Shown here in pieces: positions 51,271 through 61,472 of a stretch of DNA of 64,000 nt (position 1 is its first letter; every line of letters begins with the position of its first letter). This DNA is from Hippea alviniae EP5-r. Its GTDB lineage: Bacteria; Campylobacterota_A; Desulfurellia; Desulfurellales; Hippeaceae. The DNA is taken from the NCBI RefSeq assembly GCF_000420385.1, contig NZ_ATUV01000001.1:1-64000 (forward strand), read 5' to 3'. The notes under the pieces are model-generated. The model saw only the letters and a program-made list of their open reading frames with translations. It did no database searches and was not told where the DNA came from. A program made the translations under genes and the position numbers.

Positions 51271-52041
51271 ATGTCTTATGTTACGATGAAAGAGCTGCTT
51301 GAGGCGGGTGTGCATTTTGGCCATCAGACCAAGCGCTGGAATCCTAAGATGAAGCCGTTTATCTTTGCGGCAAGGAAAGACATTCACATCATTGATTTGC
51401 AGAAGACTATCGTTTATTTCGACAAGGCTTATGAGTTTTTGGAAGATGAAGCCGCAAAAGGCAAGACGGTGCTATTTGTCTGCACAAAGAAACAGGGTAA
51501 GGAAGATGTAAAGGAAGCGGCAGAGTCCTGCGGTATGCCCTATGTAAATGAGAAGTGGCTTGGTGGTCTTTTGACAAATTTTGCAACAATCCAGAAGAGC
51601 ATTCAGAAGCTTGAAAGATTGGAAGAGATGGAAGAGACAGGCGAGATAGAAGCATATACCAAAAAAGAGCAGAAAATTTTGAGAAAAAGAAAAGAGAAGC
51701 TTCAAAAGTATCTAAGTGGCATTAGGGATATGAAGAATTTACCCGATATCTTGCTTGTTATTGATGTAAAAAGGGAAGAGCTTGCCGTAAAAGAAGCCAA
51801 TAAGCTTGGCATTCCTATAGTTGCTTTAGTTGATACAAACTGTGATCCTGATCCGATTGATTATGTGATACCAGGCAATGATGATGCTATAAGGTCTATA
51901 AAACTGATTGTCTCAAGACTTGCTGAAGCAATAAAGAGCGGTAAAGCAAGATACGAAAAAGAGCTTGAATTAAAACAGGAAGAAGAGGCATTTGAAGAAG
52001 GCAGGGAAGAAAAATTAGAAGCAGAAGAGGAGGAAGAGTAA
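51271..52041 (+). CDS. rpsB: 30S ribosomal protein S2
   Basis: 256 aa. [95 protein letters not shown] (in part) are textbook S2. The acidic C-terminal tail ([20 protein letters not shown], residues ~237-256) is common. GTGGAGGTTTGAG precedes the ATG. Confidence 0.98.
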   Translation: MSYVTMKELLEAGVHFGHQTKRWNPKMKPFIFAARKDIHIIDLQKTIVYFDKAYEFLEDEAAKGKTVLFVCTKKQGKEDVKEAAESCGMPYVNEKWLGGLLTNFATIQKSIQKLERLEEMEETGEIEAYTKKEQKILRKRKEKLQKYLSGIRDMKNLPDILLVIDVKREELAVKEANKLGIPIVALVDTNCDPDPIDYVIPGNDDAIRSIKLIVSRLAEAIKSGKARYEKELELKQEEEAFEEGREEKLEAEEEEE

Positions 52042-52043
52042 TA

Positions 52044-52640
52044 ATGGCACAGATTACAGCTGCAATGGTTAAGGAGCTGCGCGAGAGAACAGGCGCAGGT
52101 ATGATGGCATGCAAAAAGGCACTTCAAGAGACAGATGGAGATATAGAAAAGGCTATAGATAAACTCAGAGAGATGGGACTTGCATCTGCCGCAAAGAAAG
52201 CAGGAAGAGAAGCAAACGAAGGCAAAATTACAAGCTATATACACGCTGGCGGCAAGATTGGTGTTTTGGTTGAAGTTAACTGCGAGACAGACTTTGTTGC
52301 GAATACAGACGATTTCAATCAGCTTTGCAAGGATATAGCTATGCATATAGCTGCTGCTGCTCCTCTGTATGTAAAAAGGGAAGATATACCAGAAGAAGAG
52401 CTGAACAAAGAGAAAGAGATAATGAAGGAGCAGCTAAGACAGCAGGGAAAACCTGAAAACATTCTTGATAAGATTGTTGAAGGTAAGATTGAAAAGTATT
52501 ACGAAGAAGTATGTCTTCTTGAGCAGCCGTTTATAAAGGATTCTGAAGTTAAGATTAAAGATTTAATTCAGAATGCTATAGCAAAGCTGGGTGAGAACAT
52601 AGTTGTTAGGAGATTTGCAAGATTCAAGATAGGTGAATAA
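52044..52640 (+). CDS. tsf: Elongation factor Ts
   Basis: 198 aa, the short form of EF-Ts. N-terminal UBA-like domain [26 protein letters not shown] and the nucleotide-exchange motif [14 protein letters not shown] (~79-92). [11 protein letters not shown] is the usual C-terminal signature. It exchanges GDP on EF-Tu. It starts 2 bases after rpsB, with the Shine-Dalgarno inside the acidic tail codons. Confidence 0.97.
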   Translation: MAQITAAMVKELRERTGAGMMACKKALQETDGDIEKAIDKLREMGLASAAKKAGREANEGKITSYIHAGGKIGVLVEVNCETDFVANTDDFNQLCKDIAMHIAAAAPLYVKREDIPEEELNKEKEIMKEQLRQQGKPENILDKIVEGKIEKYYEEVCLLEQPFIKDSEVKIKDLIQNAIAKLGENIVVRRFARFKIGE

Positions 52641-52643
52641 TCG

Positions 52644-53360
52644 ATGAGCGAAAAACCTGTGTTTAAAAGGATTCTGTTGAAATTAAGCGGGGAAGCCCTG
52701 ATGGGCTCCCTTTCTTATGGTATATGCGAAGAGACGATAAAAGAGATTGCCCAGCAGATAAAGGATGTAAGGGAGTTGGGCGTTGATGTTTGCACTGTTA
52801 TAGGTGGTGGCAATATTTTCAGGGGCGTTAAGGGTGCAGCTATGGGTATGGATAGGGCAAGCGCTGATTATATGGGTATGCTTGCCACGGTTATAAATGG
52901 TCTTGCGCTTCAAGATGCACTTGAGAAGATGGGCGTGCAGACGCGTGTTATATCTGCTATCGAGATGAGAGAGATAGCTGAGCCTTATATAAGAAGAAGA
53001 GCACTAAGGCATCTGGAAAAGGGCAGAGTTATAATATTTGTTGCGGGAACAGGTAATCCTTATTTTACAACGGATACTGCTGCATCCTTAAGGGCCATGG
53101 AGATGGGTGCTGATGTTATACTGAAGGCGACAAAGGTTGATGGGGTTTATGATAAAGACCCAATGGTATATGCTGATGCAAAACGCATAAAAACCATCAC
53201 ATATATTGAAGTGTTGGATAGAAATTTGCGTGTTATGGACTCCACGGCTATATCGATGTGTATGGAAAACCAGATGCCTATAATTGTTTTCTCTATAAAA
53301 GAGTATGGTGCTTTAAAAAGGATTGTGCTTGGTGAGAACATAGGCACACTGGTTAAGTAA
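52644..53360 (+). CDS. pyrH: UMP kinase
   Basis: 238 aa amino-acid-kinase fold. [13 protein letters not shown] (7-19), [45 protein letters not shown] and [14 protein letters not shown]. It phosphorylates UMP to UDP; usually allosterically controlled by GTP and UTP. Conserved order rpsB-tsf-pyrH-frr. Confidence 0.97.
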   Translation: MSEKPVFKRILLKLSGEALMGSLSYGICEETIKEIAQQIKDVRELGVDVCTVIGGGNIFRGVKGAAMGMDRASADYMGMLATVINGLALQDALEKMGVQTRVISAIEMREIAEPYIRRRALRHLEKGRVIIFVAGTGNPYFTTDTAASLRAMEMGADVILKATKVDGVYDKDPMVYADAKRIKTITYIEVLDRNLRVMDSTAISMCMENQMPIIVFSIKEYGALKRIVLGENIGTLVK

Positions 53361-53378
53361 AAGAAGGAGGTGAAAACC

Positions 53379-53948
53379 ATGGAGGCAGACGGCTTAGATA
53401 AAGTTCTCAAAGAGATGGAAGATAGCATGAAAAAAACCATATCGTCTTATAAAAAGTATTTGACGACTGTTAAAACGGGAAGGGCTCATGTCTCTATGTT
53501 TGAGAGTATTAAAGTTGAAGCATACGGCCAGCAGATGGCTATAAAGCAGCTTGCAACAATCTCGACTCCGGATGCGACAACAGTTGTCATTCAGCCGTGG
53601 GATGCATCTGTTATAAAGGAGATAGAGAAAGCGATTTTAAAAGCAAATATTGGTTTTACGCCGCAAAACGACGGTAAGACAATCAAGATAAACATACCAC
53701 CTATGACAGAAGAAGACAGGAAGAAGGTTGTTAAGCTTTTAAAACAGGAGACAGAGAATTACAAGATTGCCTTAAGAAACGCAAGGAAGAAGGCTTTGAA
53801 GGTTGTTAAAGACCTTGAGAAGGATAAAATTATATCCGAAGATGAATCGAAAAAAGCCGAAAAAGAGGTAAAGAAGAAGTTGGACGATTACTCCAAAAAG
53901 ATTGAAGAGCTATTGCAAGAGAAAGAGAAAGAGATAATAAACATCTGA
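53379..53948 (+). CDS. frr: Ribosome recycling factor
   Basis: 189 aa from ATG 53379, 8 bases after AAGGAGG; the GTG at 53370 lies in that Shine-Dalgarno and is rejected. Typical MKKTISSYKKYLTTVKTGRAHVSMFESI, WDASVIKEIEKAI, NDGKTIKINIPPMTEEDRKKVVK and long C-terminal helices. With EF-G it splits post-termination ribosomes. One-base overlap with uppS. Confidence 0.97.
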   Translation: MEADGLDKVLKEMEDSMKKTISSYKKYLTTVKTGRAHVSMFESIKVEAYGQQMAIKQLATISTPDATTVVIQPWDASVIKEIEKAILKANIGFTPQNDGKTIKINIPPMTEEDRKKVVKLLKQETENYKIALRNARKKALKVVKDLEKDKIISEDESKKAEKEVKKKLDDYSKKIEELLQEKEKEIINI

Positions 53949-54652
53949 TGGATGAGAACTTTCCTTTTCATGTTGCCATCATCATGGATGGCAACGGCAG
54001 ATGGGCTACATCATTGGGTAAGAAAAGAACATACGGTCATTACATTGGCTCAAAGGTTGTTGATGAGATAACAAAGGGTGCTGTAAAGCTTGGTATCAAA
54101 TATTTAACCCTATACACATTCTCAACAGAGAACTGGAAAAGGCCAAAGAGTGAGATAAGATTTCTAATGGCTCTTCTTAAAACGCAATTGAGAAAGAAAG
54201 AGAAGCTATTTATGGACAATGGCGTTGCATTCTCAACAATCGGTGATATATCCGTATTTGACGAAAGAGTCAAAAAAGGCATTGAAGAGCTTAAAGAGAA
54301 GACGAAGAACAACAAAAAGATGAGATTAACACTTGCCCTAAACTATGGCGGAAAGCATGAACTAACACAGGCTGCAAAAAGATTAGCAGAAGATGTAAAG
54401 AGTAATAAGTTAAAAATAGACGATATGGACGAGAATACATTTGAGAGATACCTATACACTTACGATATGCCAGATGTTGACCTTCTGATACGAACAGGCG
54501 GTGAAAAAAGAATCAGCAATTTTCTTCTCTGGCAGTCTGCTTATGCTGAGTTTGTCTTTTTTGATAAATACTGGCCTGAGTTTACTGTTTCTGACCTTGA
54601 GACTGCAATAGATGAGTTTAAAAGACGCAAAAGAAGATTTGGCGGGTTGTGA
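53948..54652 (+). CDS. uppS: Undecaprenyl diphosphate synthase
   Basis: 234 aa cis-prenyltransferase. VAIIMDGNGRWA (catalytic Asp), TLYTFSTENWKRPKSEI, LALNYGGKHEL, and DLLIRTGGEKRISNFLLWQSAYAE. It makes the C55 lipid carrier used by MraY and possibly by the glycan donor for the STT3/PglB homologue. The stop overlaps cdsA by 4 bases. Confidence 0.97.
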   Translation: MDENFPFHVAIIMDGNGRWATSLGKKRTYGHYIGSKVVDEITKGAVKLGIKYLTLYTFSTENWKRPKSEIRFLMALLKTQLRKKEKLFMDNGVAFSTIGDISVFDERVKKGIEELKEKTKNNKKMRLTLALNYGGKHELTQAAKRLAEDVKSNKLKIDDMDENTFERYLYTYDMPDVDLLIRTGGEKRISNFLLWQSAYAEFVFFDKYWPEFTVSDLETAIDEFKRRKRRFGGL

Positions 54653-55431
54653 TAAAGCGCATAATTTCTGCAGCCATTCTTATACCTATTGTTGTATATG
54701 GCGTTTTAAAGGCTGATTTTTTTTATGTGAAGATTGTTTTGCTTTTTGTTGCATCTTTGGGTTATGCAGAGTGGATTGGTATGGATTCTAAGCCATTTGG
54801 CTTTAAGAAATCGCTGTATTTAAGTCTTTATTTTCTGCTTGCCTTCGTTTTTCTTTTTTATGGTGCATTTTTTAAAGAAGCCCTGTTTTTTGCATTTATA
54901 ATGCATATGATTATAGGCTTTGGCTCTTTGAAAAATAGAAGTGTTCTTGAAGATTACTTCTATTTTGGCGGTATTCTCTATGTGTTTTTATACTTTTTTT
55001 CTGTTTATGTGATGGAGTTTGAAAATGGAAGGCTTCTGCTTCTTTTGATATTTGTCTCTATCTGGTCTGGCGATAGTTTTGCCTATTTTTTGGGTAAAAA
55101 ATATGGAAAAAGAAAATTATCACCCACAATAAGTCCAAAGAAGACAAAAGAAGGTGCGTTAGCCGGTATTGTTGGTGGTGTTGTTTTGGGTGTTCTGTTT
55201 GGAGAAGCCATTGGAATTGGTATGTTTGATAGCTTTTTAGTTGCCTTTGTATCTAATATTGCTGGGATTTTGGGTGACCTTTCAGAATCGGTTATAAAGC
55301 GTTATTTTAACAAGAAAGACTCATCAAACCTGATTCCTGGACATGGTGGTGTTTTGGATAGATTGGATAGCTTTGCATTTGGCGTATTCTTTGTGTATCT
55401 GGTGTTGAGATGCAGAACCTTCTTGTTTTAG
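54649..55431 (+). CDS. cdsA: Phosphatidate cytidylyltransferase
   Basis: 260 aa, multi-pass membrane protein. The CDP-diglyceride synthase signature is at the C-terminus: SDESVIKR-type SESVIKRYFNKKDSSNLIPGHGGVLDRLDS (in part), preceded by SGDSFAYFLGKKYGKRKLSPTISPKKT. It makes CDP-diacylglycerol, substrate of PgsA at 60954. Start GTG 54649 overlaps the uppS stop; the 3' end overlaps dxr by 22 bases. Confidence 0.95.
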   Translation: MIKRIISAAILIPIVVYGVLKADFFYVKIVLLFVASLGYAEWIGMDSKPFGFKKSLYLSLYFLLAFVFLFYGAFFKEALFFAFIMHMIIGFGSLKNRSVLEDYFYFGGILYVFLYFFSVYVMEFENGRLLLLLIFVSIWSGDSFAYFLGKKYGKRKLSPTISPKKTKEGALAGIVGGVVLGVLFGEAIGIGMFDSFLVAFVSNIAGILGDLSESVIKRYFNKKDSSNLIPGHGGVLDRLDSFAFGVFFVYLVLRCRTFLF

Positions 55432-56552
55432 GCTCGACAGGTTCCATAGGCAGGAATACGCTTGATATAGTCTCAAGAACGAAAGAGTTTAATGTTGTCG
55501 GTTTGAGTTGTAAGAGCAATATCGATGAGCTGTCAAGACAGATAGAAAAGTTTAAGCCTAAGTATGTGTGTGTTGAAGATAGCAATTTGGCGGCTGTTGT
55601 TAGAGAGAGATTTAAAGATATAACCGTTTTTGAGAAAGAAGAAGGATTGATTGAGCTTGTCAGTCTTGAAAGTGTTGATTTTGTTGTAAATGCCATTGTT
55701 GGCTCTGCTGGACTTTCTCCCACATACTATACTCTGAAAAACTCCAAGAAGCTTGCGCTTGCAAACAAAGAGAGTCTCGTTGTTGCAGGCAGGCTTTTAA
55801 AAAAAATAGCAAATGATAATGGCATCGAGATTGTTCCTATAGATTCTGAACATTCGGCAATTTATCAGTGTCTTGAAGGCAAAAAAAAAGAAGAGATAGA
55901 AAAGTTGATTCTTACGGCTTCGGGTGGTCCTTTTCTTGATAAGGATTTTACTTCTGCGACGGTTGAAGATGCGCTAAGTCATCCAAACTGGGATATGGGT
56001 AAAAAGATTACGATAGATTCTGCCACGATGATGAATAAGGGTTTTGAGATAATTGAAGCGCGATGGCTGTTTGATATAAAGAGCATAGAAGTTGTGATTC
56101 ATCCTGAAAGCATTATACACTCGGCTGTTGAGTTTGTTGATGGTTCTATCATTGCCCAGATTGCAGACCACGATATGCGTATTCCTATAGCGTATGCTCT
56201 CTTTAAGCCAAAAAGGGTTAGTCTGCCATTTAAGATAAGTCTTTCAGATGTAGGAAAACTCACATTTAGAAAGCCTGAGTTTGGCCGCTTTCCGACTCTT
56301 GAGTTTGCATTTGAAGCTTTAAGGAAGGAAGAGAAGAACTTGGGTCTAATTCTTAATGTTGCAGATGAGATAGCCGTTGAGAGTTTTTTGAAGGAGAAGA
56401 TTAAATTTGTTGACATATTTAGAATTCTTGAGATATCTTTGGAGAAGTTTGAAGATAATTTGCCTTCTGAGATAGATGGGATAAAAGAGATGTTAAGGGA
56501 TATAAAGGTTAAAGTGTTAGAGCTATTGAAAGATAGATTCTGGAGGAGTTAA
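55410..56552 (+). CDS. dxr: 1-deoxy-D-xylulose 5-phosphate reductoisomerase
   Basis: 380 aa. NADPH-binding LGSTGSIGRNTLDIV (6-20), LANKESLVVAGRL, PIDSEHSAIYQCLEG (metal and substrate), TASGGPF, SHPNWDMGKKITIDSATMMNKGFEIIEA (in part) and HPESIIHS. First committed step of the MEP isoprenoid pathway; ispG of the same pathway is two genes on. Its ATG lies inside cdsA. Confidence 0.97.
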   Translation: MQNLLVLGSTGSIGRNTLDIVSRTKEFNVVGLSCKSNIDELSRQIEKFKPKYVCVEDSNLAAVVRERFKDITVFEKEEGLIELVSLESVDFVVNAIVGSAGLSPTYYTLKNSKKLALANKESLVVAGRLLKKIANDNGIEIVPIDSEHSAIYQCLEGKKKEEIEKLILTASGGPFLDKDFTSATVEDALSHPNWDMGKKITIDSATMMNKGFEIIEARWLFDIKSIEVVIHPESIIHSAVEFVDGSIIAQIADHDMRIPIAYALFKPKRVSLPFKISLSDVGKLTFRKPEFGRFPTLEFAFEALRKEEKNLGLILNVADEIAVESFLKEKIKFVDIFRILEISLEKFEDNLPSEIDGIKEMLRDIKVKVLELLKDRFWRS

Positions 56553-57637
56553 TGAACTGGATTTACGGTATAGCTGGGCTTGTTTTGATGGTTATCATAC
56601 ACGAGTTTGGACATTTTATTGTTGCAAGGATTTTGGGTGTTGGTGTTGAGCGTTTCTCTGTCGGGTTTGGCCCTGTTCTTTTTAAGATTAAACCAAAGAA
56701 GACTGAATATGCACTCTCTTTAATTCTGCTTGGTGGTTATGTGAAGCTAAAAGGAGAGAGTCCCAATGATGAGATTGAAGATACATCAGATGCCTTTTTT
56801 GCCCAGCCGTTGTGGAAGAGATTTCTGATTGTTCTTGCAGGACCTGTCTTTAACATAGCTTCGGCGGTTTTATTCTTTGCCCTTGCATACAATATAGGTA
56901 TGGCTAAGCTTGCACCTGTTGTTGGTAAGGTGATGCCAAACAGCGAAGCTGCTAAGATAGGCCTTCAAAAGGGTGATAGGATTATTGCTGTAAACGGCAT
57001 ATCAGTTAAGAGTTGGGATGAGATGTCAAAGCTTATAAAGGCAAACCCAAATAGAAGGATTACAATCAAGATAAAAAGAGATGGCAAGATTATACAGATG
57101 AGTGCCACTCCTAAGGGTAAAAAGATAAAGGATATGCTGGGATATGAGCGCTTTGTTGGGCTTCTGGGTATTCTGCCTTCTGGTGATAGGGTGATAATCT
57201 CGTATCCTTTTTTGGAGAGCTTGGTCAAGGGAGCAGAGAGAACTGTCTATGTTGCAAAGGTTATGATTGTTGGACTTGTTAGGCTTATAGAAGGTGCGAT
57301 ACCGTCGAGTGAACTTGGTGGGCCTGTAATGATTGTTGACATAGCCGGTAGGGCTGCACAGTCGGGCATTAGCTACTTCTTTGCCTTTATAGCCTTGATA
57401 AGCATCAATCTTGGCATATTGAATCTGCTTCCTATACCTGTTTTGGATGGTGGGCATCTTATGTTTTACACGATAGAAGCAATAAGAGGCAAACCCGTGA
57501 GCGAAAAGGCGATAGAGAACTTCCAAAAGATAGGTATTGTTATACTGCTTGCACTGATGCTGTTTGCCTTTATGAATGATTTTAAGAGATATGGTGTATT
57601 TAAGTATGTGAAGGATAGAGTGGAACAGGTTAAATGA
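56552..57637 (+). CDS. rseP: RIP zinc metalloprotease RseP
   Basis: 361 aa. HExxH in VIIHEFGHFIVAR (~14-26), GGYVKLKGE, one PDZ domain (~115-195: VMPNSEAAKIGLQKGDRIIAVNG) rather than the two of E. coli, and the second metal motif NLLPIPVLDGGHLMF. An inner-membrane site-2 protease that cuts anti-sigma factors or signal-peptide remnants. It shares one base with dxr and 4 with ispG. Confidence 0.95.
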   Translation: MNWIYGIAGLVLMVIIHEFGHFIVARILGVGVERFSVGFGPVLFKIKPKKTEYALSLILLGGYVKLKGESPNDEIEDTSDAFFAQPLWKRFLIVLAGPVFNIASAVLFFALAYNIGMAKLAPVVGKVMPNSEAAKIGLQKGDRIIAVNGISVKSWDEMSKLIKANPNRRITIKIKRDGKIIQMSATPKGKKIKDMLGYERFVGLLGILPSGDRVIISYPFLESLVKGAERTVYVAKVMIVGLVRLIEGAIPSSELGGPVMIVDIAGRAAQSGISYFFAFIALISINLGILNLLPIPVLDGGHLMFYTIEAIRGKPVSEKAIENFQKIGIVILLALMLFAFMNDFKRYGVFKYVKDRVEQVK

Positions 57638-58704
57638 TAAAGAGAAGAAAGACAAGACAGATTGATGTTGGTGGCGTTAAGATAGGTGGTGATGCGCCAA
57701 TAGTTGTTCAGTCAATGACGAATACCGACACGCGCGATGTTGAAGCAACGCTTGAGCAGATAGAGAGATTGAAGGATAAGGGTTGCGAGATAGTGCGATG
57801 TGCCGTTATTGATGGAGATGCCGCAAGGGCTTTGAAGGAGATAAAAGCAAGAAGCCCGATACCCGTTATAGCTGACATTCACTTTAATTACAAACTTGCT
57901 CTGCTTGCAATAGAAAATGGTGCAGATTGTGTTAGGATAAATCCGGGCAACATAGGTTCTTTTGATAAGGTAAAAGAGATTTTAAAAGCTGCAGATGAGC
58001 ATAATATTCCTTTAAGGATAGGTGTAAATTCTGGTTCTTTGGAGAAGGATTTGCTTGATAAGTATGGTTCACCTACAGATGATGCGTTGGTTGAAAGTGC
58101 ATATAGATGGGTTAGAAGAATAGAAGATGCAGGTTTTGTGAATATGAAGATATCAATAAAATCTTCCGACCCGTTATCAACGATTGTCTGCAATGAGAAG
58201 ATATCAGAGCTTATCGATTATCCGCTGCACATTGGTGTTACAGAAGCTGGCAGTTCAAAGGAAGGGATAATAAAGTCTGTCTCTGCTTTGGCTGTTTTAT
58301 TAAGAGAAGGTATTGGTGATACGATAAGGATATCGTTGAGTGAGCCACCAGAAAACGAGATAGATGTCTGCTATGAACTGCTCAATGCACTTCATCTGAG
58401 AAAGAAAAGAACAATCGACTTTGTCTCATGCCCAACCTGTGGCAGAATAGAGATTGATTTAATAGCGCTTGTTGATGAGCTGAAAAAAAGGCTCTCACAT
58501 ATTAAAAAGCCTATCAAGGTTGCCGTTATGGGATGCGTTGTAAATGCACTTGGCGAAGCAAAGGAAGCCGATGTTGCTATAGCAGGCGGCAGGCATTTTG
58601 GTTTAATAATAAAGAAGGGAAAATTGCTAAAAAAGGTAAAAGAAGATAAACTGATAGATGAGTTTGTAAAAGTGGTGGAAGAGTATGCTGAAGAGATGGA
58701 TTAG
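57634..58704 (+). CDS. ispG: 4-hydroxy-3-methylbut-2-en-1-yl diphosphate synthase
   Basis: 356 aa, bacterial short form. VQSMTNTDTRDVEATLEQI, PVIADIHFNYKLAL, CVRINPGNIG, and the 4Fe-4S ligands in FVSCPTCGRIEIDL (two Cys) and MGCVVNALGEAKEADVAIAGG (third Cys, Glu). Penultimate MEP step. The 3' end overlaps the TPR gene by 20 bases. Confidence 0.97.
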   Translation: MIKRRKTRQIDVGGVKIGGDAPIVVQSMTNTDTRDVEATLEQIERLKDKGCEIVRCAVIDGDAARALKEIKARSPIPVIADIHFNYKLALLAIENGADCVRINPGNIGSFDKVKEILKAADEHNIPLRIGVNSGSLEKDLLDKYGSPTDDALVESAYRWVRRIEDAGFVNMKISIKSSDPLSTIVCNEKISELIDYPLHIGVTEAGSSKEGIIKSVSALAVLLREGIGDTIRISLSEPPENEIDVCYELLNALHLRKKRTIDFVSCPTCGRIEIDLIALVDELKKRLSHIKKPIKVAVMGCVVNALGEAKEADVAIAGGRHFGLIIKKGKLLKKVKEDKLIDEFVKVVEEYAEEMD

Positions 58705-60337
58705 CGTTTTTTTGCCTGTATTTGTGGTGTTTTTGTTGTCCTTTTCTGCTTATGCAAAGCATGACAGTTCGTTTGTCGTGTATCACTATACGAAGGGCTA
58801 TGTCGAGCTTTATAAGGGTGATTTTAAATCTGCCGCCGATGATTTGTGGCTTGTGTTTCCGTATATCATAGATAAAGAGTTTTACAATCAGCTTTCGGAT
58901 ATACTGGTTTATGGCGGTCAATACGATAAAGCACAGAAGGTTTTAAAGAAGGCTATAAAGGTTTATCCAAAAGAGAAGGAGTTTTATTACAAGCTGTTTG
59001 ATATATACACAATAGAAGGCAAAACAAAGCAGGCTATGGAAGTAATGGCTAAAATAAAGGAGAGCTTTAAAAAGACACCTGATACGATAAAGAAGCTTGC
59101 GATTATGTATATGAAGTCGTCAAAATACAAAAAGGCATATAAGATTTTAAAGTATTATGTTGATAAAAAAGGCAAAAATGATGCATCGGCTCATTTTCTT
59201 CTTGCCAATGTCTGTTTAAAACTTAAGGATAAACAGTGTGTTTTGAAAGAATCAAAAATGGCATATCAGCTAAACAAGAATGTAAGATACGCTCTATTTC
59301 TTGCGGGTGTTTATGAGCAGTTTGGTATGTTTGATAAAGCTATTGAAGTTTACAAAAAACTGCCAGAAAATGCATTTATCGATTATGCTATTGCCAACGA
59401 CTATTATCTGTTTGGAGATTTGAAAGGTGCAAAGCTTTTTTACTCTAAGGCGTTTAAGCTCTCAAAAAGAGTGGATTATCTTGAAAAACTCACCTTTGTT
59501 GATGTTAGGCTTAAAGATTACAGTGAAGTTGTCAATCTGTGTAAAGAGTATAAAAAATTTGTTGATGTGTCCGATAGGTTAAAGCTTTTCTGCGCTGTTG
59601 GTTTTTCAAGGCAGTCTAAATATGAGACTGCATTGAATCTTCTAAGTGGAATTAATCCTAAGGTGCCTTTTTATAAAGATGTGGTTTTGAATGAGATTTA
59701 CTGCTATTTCAAGATGAAGGATTTTAGAAGGGTTGAAGATTTGCTTAAGAGCTTTGGCGATGTGGAGATGTATTTTTCAACTGTTGGCGAGCTGTATGTG
59801 AAAGATGGCAAGTTTAAGGATGGTATTGAACTGCTCTACGATGCACTGAAGAAGGCAAAAGATTTAAAAGAAAAATCAAATATTTATCTTTATATTGCCG
59901 ATATCTATTACGATAAGCTTAAGGATAAGAGTAAAACTATTGAAACATTGAAAGAGCTTCTAAGGATAAATCCCAATTTTGCCGAAGGGTTAAACTATTT
60001 GGGTTATCTGTATATTGATGAAAATTTCAATGTTAAAGAAGGTGTTGAGCTTGTTAAGAAGGCTTTGAAGATAGATAAAAACAACCCTTACTATTTGGAC
60101 AGCTTGGGTTGGGGCTATTATCGGCTGAAGGATTACAAAAAAGCTGAGTTTTACTTAAAAGAAGCTTTGAAGGGTTATAAAAAGAGTGAGAAGAAATCAT
60201 TGGAGATAACACTTGAGCATCTATTGGAAGTTTATCTTAAAGAGAATGATAGAAAAGAAGCTTTAAAAACTGCAGAAGAGATACTAAAACTCAACCCTAA
60301 CAACAAGAAGGCAAAGAAACTCTTAAAATCCCAATGA
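58685..60337 (+). CDS. Exported TPR-repeat protein
   Basis: 550 aa. N-terminal signal sequence (MLKRWISVFLPVFVVFLLSFSAYA, cleavage near residue 24), then helical repeats over nearly the whole length. TPR units are clear in DKAQKVLKKAIKVYPKEKEFYYKLFDIY, at ~390-420 (KEKSNIYLYIADIYYDKL) and in PYYLDSLGWGYYRLKDYKKAEFYLKEAL. It probably acts as a periplasmic scaffold. The partner is unknown, and the adjacent lytic transglycosylase overlaps it by 4 bases, which hints at cell-envelope work. Confidence 0.83.
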   Translation: MLKRWISVFLPVFVVFLLSFSAYAKHDSSFVVYHYTKGYVELYKGDFKSAADDLWLVFPYIIDKEFYNQLSDILVYGGQYDKAQKVLKKAIKVYPKEKEFYYKLFDIYTIEGKTKQAMEVMAKIKESFKKTPDTIKKLAIMYMKSSKYKKAYKILKYYVDKKGKNDASAHFLLANVCLKLKDKQCVLKESKMAYQLNKNVRYALFLAGVYEQFGMFDKAIEVYKKLPENAFIDYAIANDYYLFGDLKGAKLFYSKAFKLSKRVDYLEKLTFVDVRLKDYSEVVNLCKEYKKFVDVSDRLKLFCAVGFSRQSKYETALNLLSGINPKVPFYKDVVLNEIYCYFKMKDFRRVEDLLKSFGDVEMYFSTVGELYVKDGKFKDGIELLYDALKKAKDLKEKSNIYLYIADIYYDKLKDKSKTIETLKELLRINPNFAEGLNYLGYLYIDENFNVKEGVELVKKALKIDKNNPYYLDSLGWGYYRLKDYKKAEFYLKEALKGYKKSEKKSLEITLEHLLEVYLKENDRKEALKTAEEILKLNPNNKKAKKLLKSQ

Positions 60338-60960
60338 GAATTATTCTAATTGTTATGCTGGCCTTTTTTGTCTCATCATTTGCCTATAGTGGTTCTCTTC
60401 GCCTTGTAAAAAAGAATGGTGAAGTTGTCTATACAAACCTAAGCAGCAACCTGTTTTTTGCAAGGGCTTTTAGAGAAGCTTCATCAAAAAGCGAAGTTAT
60501 GAAGCTTATAAAGAAGATATCAAAAAGGTATGGTGTAGATTATAAGCTCGTTGTTGCGATAGCTAAGATAGAATCGGATTTTGACGCCAATGCTGTCTCA
60601 AATAAGGGTGCAAAAGGCGTAATGCAGCTTATGGATAAGACGGCTAAGTTTTACGGTGTTGATGACCCTTATGATGTTGAGAAGAATGTTGAAGGTGGTG
60701 TAAGGTTTTTAAAACACTTGATAGAGAAATATCACGATGTTAAGCTTGTTGCTGCTGCATACAACGCAGGTGAGACGGCTGTTGATAGGTATAAGGGCAT
60801 TCCGCCATACAGAGAAACAAGAAGGTATGTTGAAAAATTTTTGAGAGTGTATAACGGCAAGAAGGTTGTATATGTTGCAGACAAAAGAACAAAAAAACAT
60901 ATAAACAGATTGAGAAAAGTGGGCAATGTTTATACAAACATAGGATACAGCTTATGGTAA
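60334..60960 (+). CDS. Lytic transglycosylase (SLT domain)
   Basis: 208 aa. Signal peptide (MRIILIVMLAFFVSSFAYSGS), a DUF4124-like RLVKKNGEVVYTNL, then an SLT domain (~65-180) with the catalytic Glu in AIAKIESDFDANAVSNKGAKGVMQLM, and AAYNAGETAVDRYKGIPPYRETRRYVEKF. It cleaves the MurNAc-GlcNAc bond of peptidoglycan to the 1,6-anhydro product. 4-base overlap with the TPR gene, 7 bases with pgsA. Confidence 0.92.
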   Translation: MRIILIVMLAFFVSSFAYSGSLRLVKKNGEVVYTNLSSNLFFARAFREASSKSEVMKLIKKISKRYGVDYKLVVAIAKIESDFDANAVSNKGAKGVMQLMDKTAKFYGVDDPYDVEKNVEGGVRFLKHLIEKYHDVKLVAAAYNAGETAVDRYKGIPPYRETRRYVEKFLRVYNGKKVVYVADKRTKKHINRLRKVGNVYTNIGYSLW

Positions 60961-61472
60961 AGCATATTCCCAATCTTTTGTCTCTGTTTAGAGTGATTGA
61001 TTTGATTGTTGTTATAGTTTTCTTAGAAAAAAGGATGCATCTTTGGGCTTTTGGTTTTTTTCTGCTTGGGATTTTGAGTGATGTGCTTGATGGTCATATA
61101 GCAAGAAAAAACAAAGCCGTAAGCAAGATAGGAAAGATTTTAGACCCACTTGCGGATAAGGTGCTTGTTGTTGGTGTATTGATAGCGCTTGTTAAGATCA
61201 TGGATGTGCCTTACTGGATGGTTATTGTGATTGTATTTAGAGAGTTTGCTGTGACGGGTTTAAGGGTTGTTGCGGCAAGTGAGAATGTTGTGATTGCAGC
61301 GAATGTCTGGGGAAAGCTCAAAACAACATCCCAATTTGTGGCTTTGAGCTTGTTGATTTTAGGTTTTAGAACTGTTGGCGTGTATGCACTTCTGTTTGCT
61401 GTGATTATGACGGTTATCTCTGGTTATCTCTATTATCATGAATACTTTAAGGATAGGGATGTCTTCGCTTAA
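60954..61472 (+). CDS. pgsA: CDP-diacylglycerol-glycerol-3-phosphate 3-phosphatidyltransferase
   Basis: 172 aa. CDP-alcohol phosphotransferase motif D-x2-DG-x2-AR-x8-G-x3-D-x3-D in SDVLDGHIARKNKAVSKIGK then ILDPLADK. N-terminal MVKHIPNLLSLFRVI is typical of PgsA. It uses CDP-DAG from CdsA (54649) for phosphatidylglycerol synthesis. It overlaps both neighbours. Confidence 0.93.
   Translation: MVKHIPNLLSLFRVIDLIVVIVFLEKRMHLWAFGFFLLGILSDVLDGHIARKNKAVSKIGKILDPLADKVLVVGVLIALVKIMDVPYWMVIVIVFREFAVTGLRVVAASENVVIAANVWGKLKTTSQFVALSLLILGFRTVGVYALLFAVIMTVISGYLYYHEYFKDRDVFA

Noticed and set aside
51861-52346. 161-codon ORF antisense to rpsB and tsf
   Set aside because: Shadow of two certain genes, Ser/Cys-rich, with no translation signal.
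57026-57655. 209-codon ORF antisense to rseP
   Set aside because: Opposite strand of the rseP coding region; its His/Tyr/Asn-rich composition does not look like a protein.
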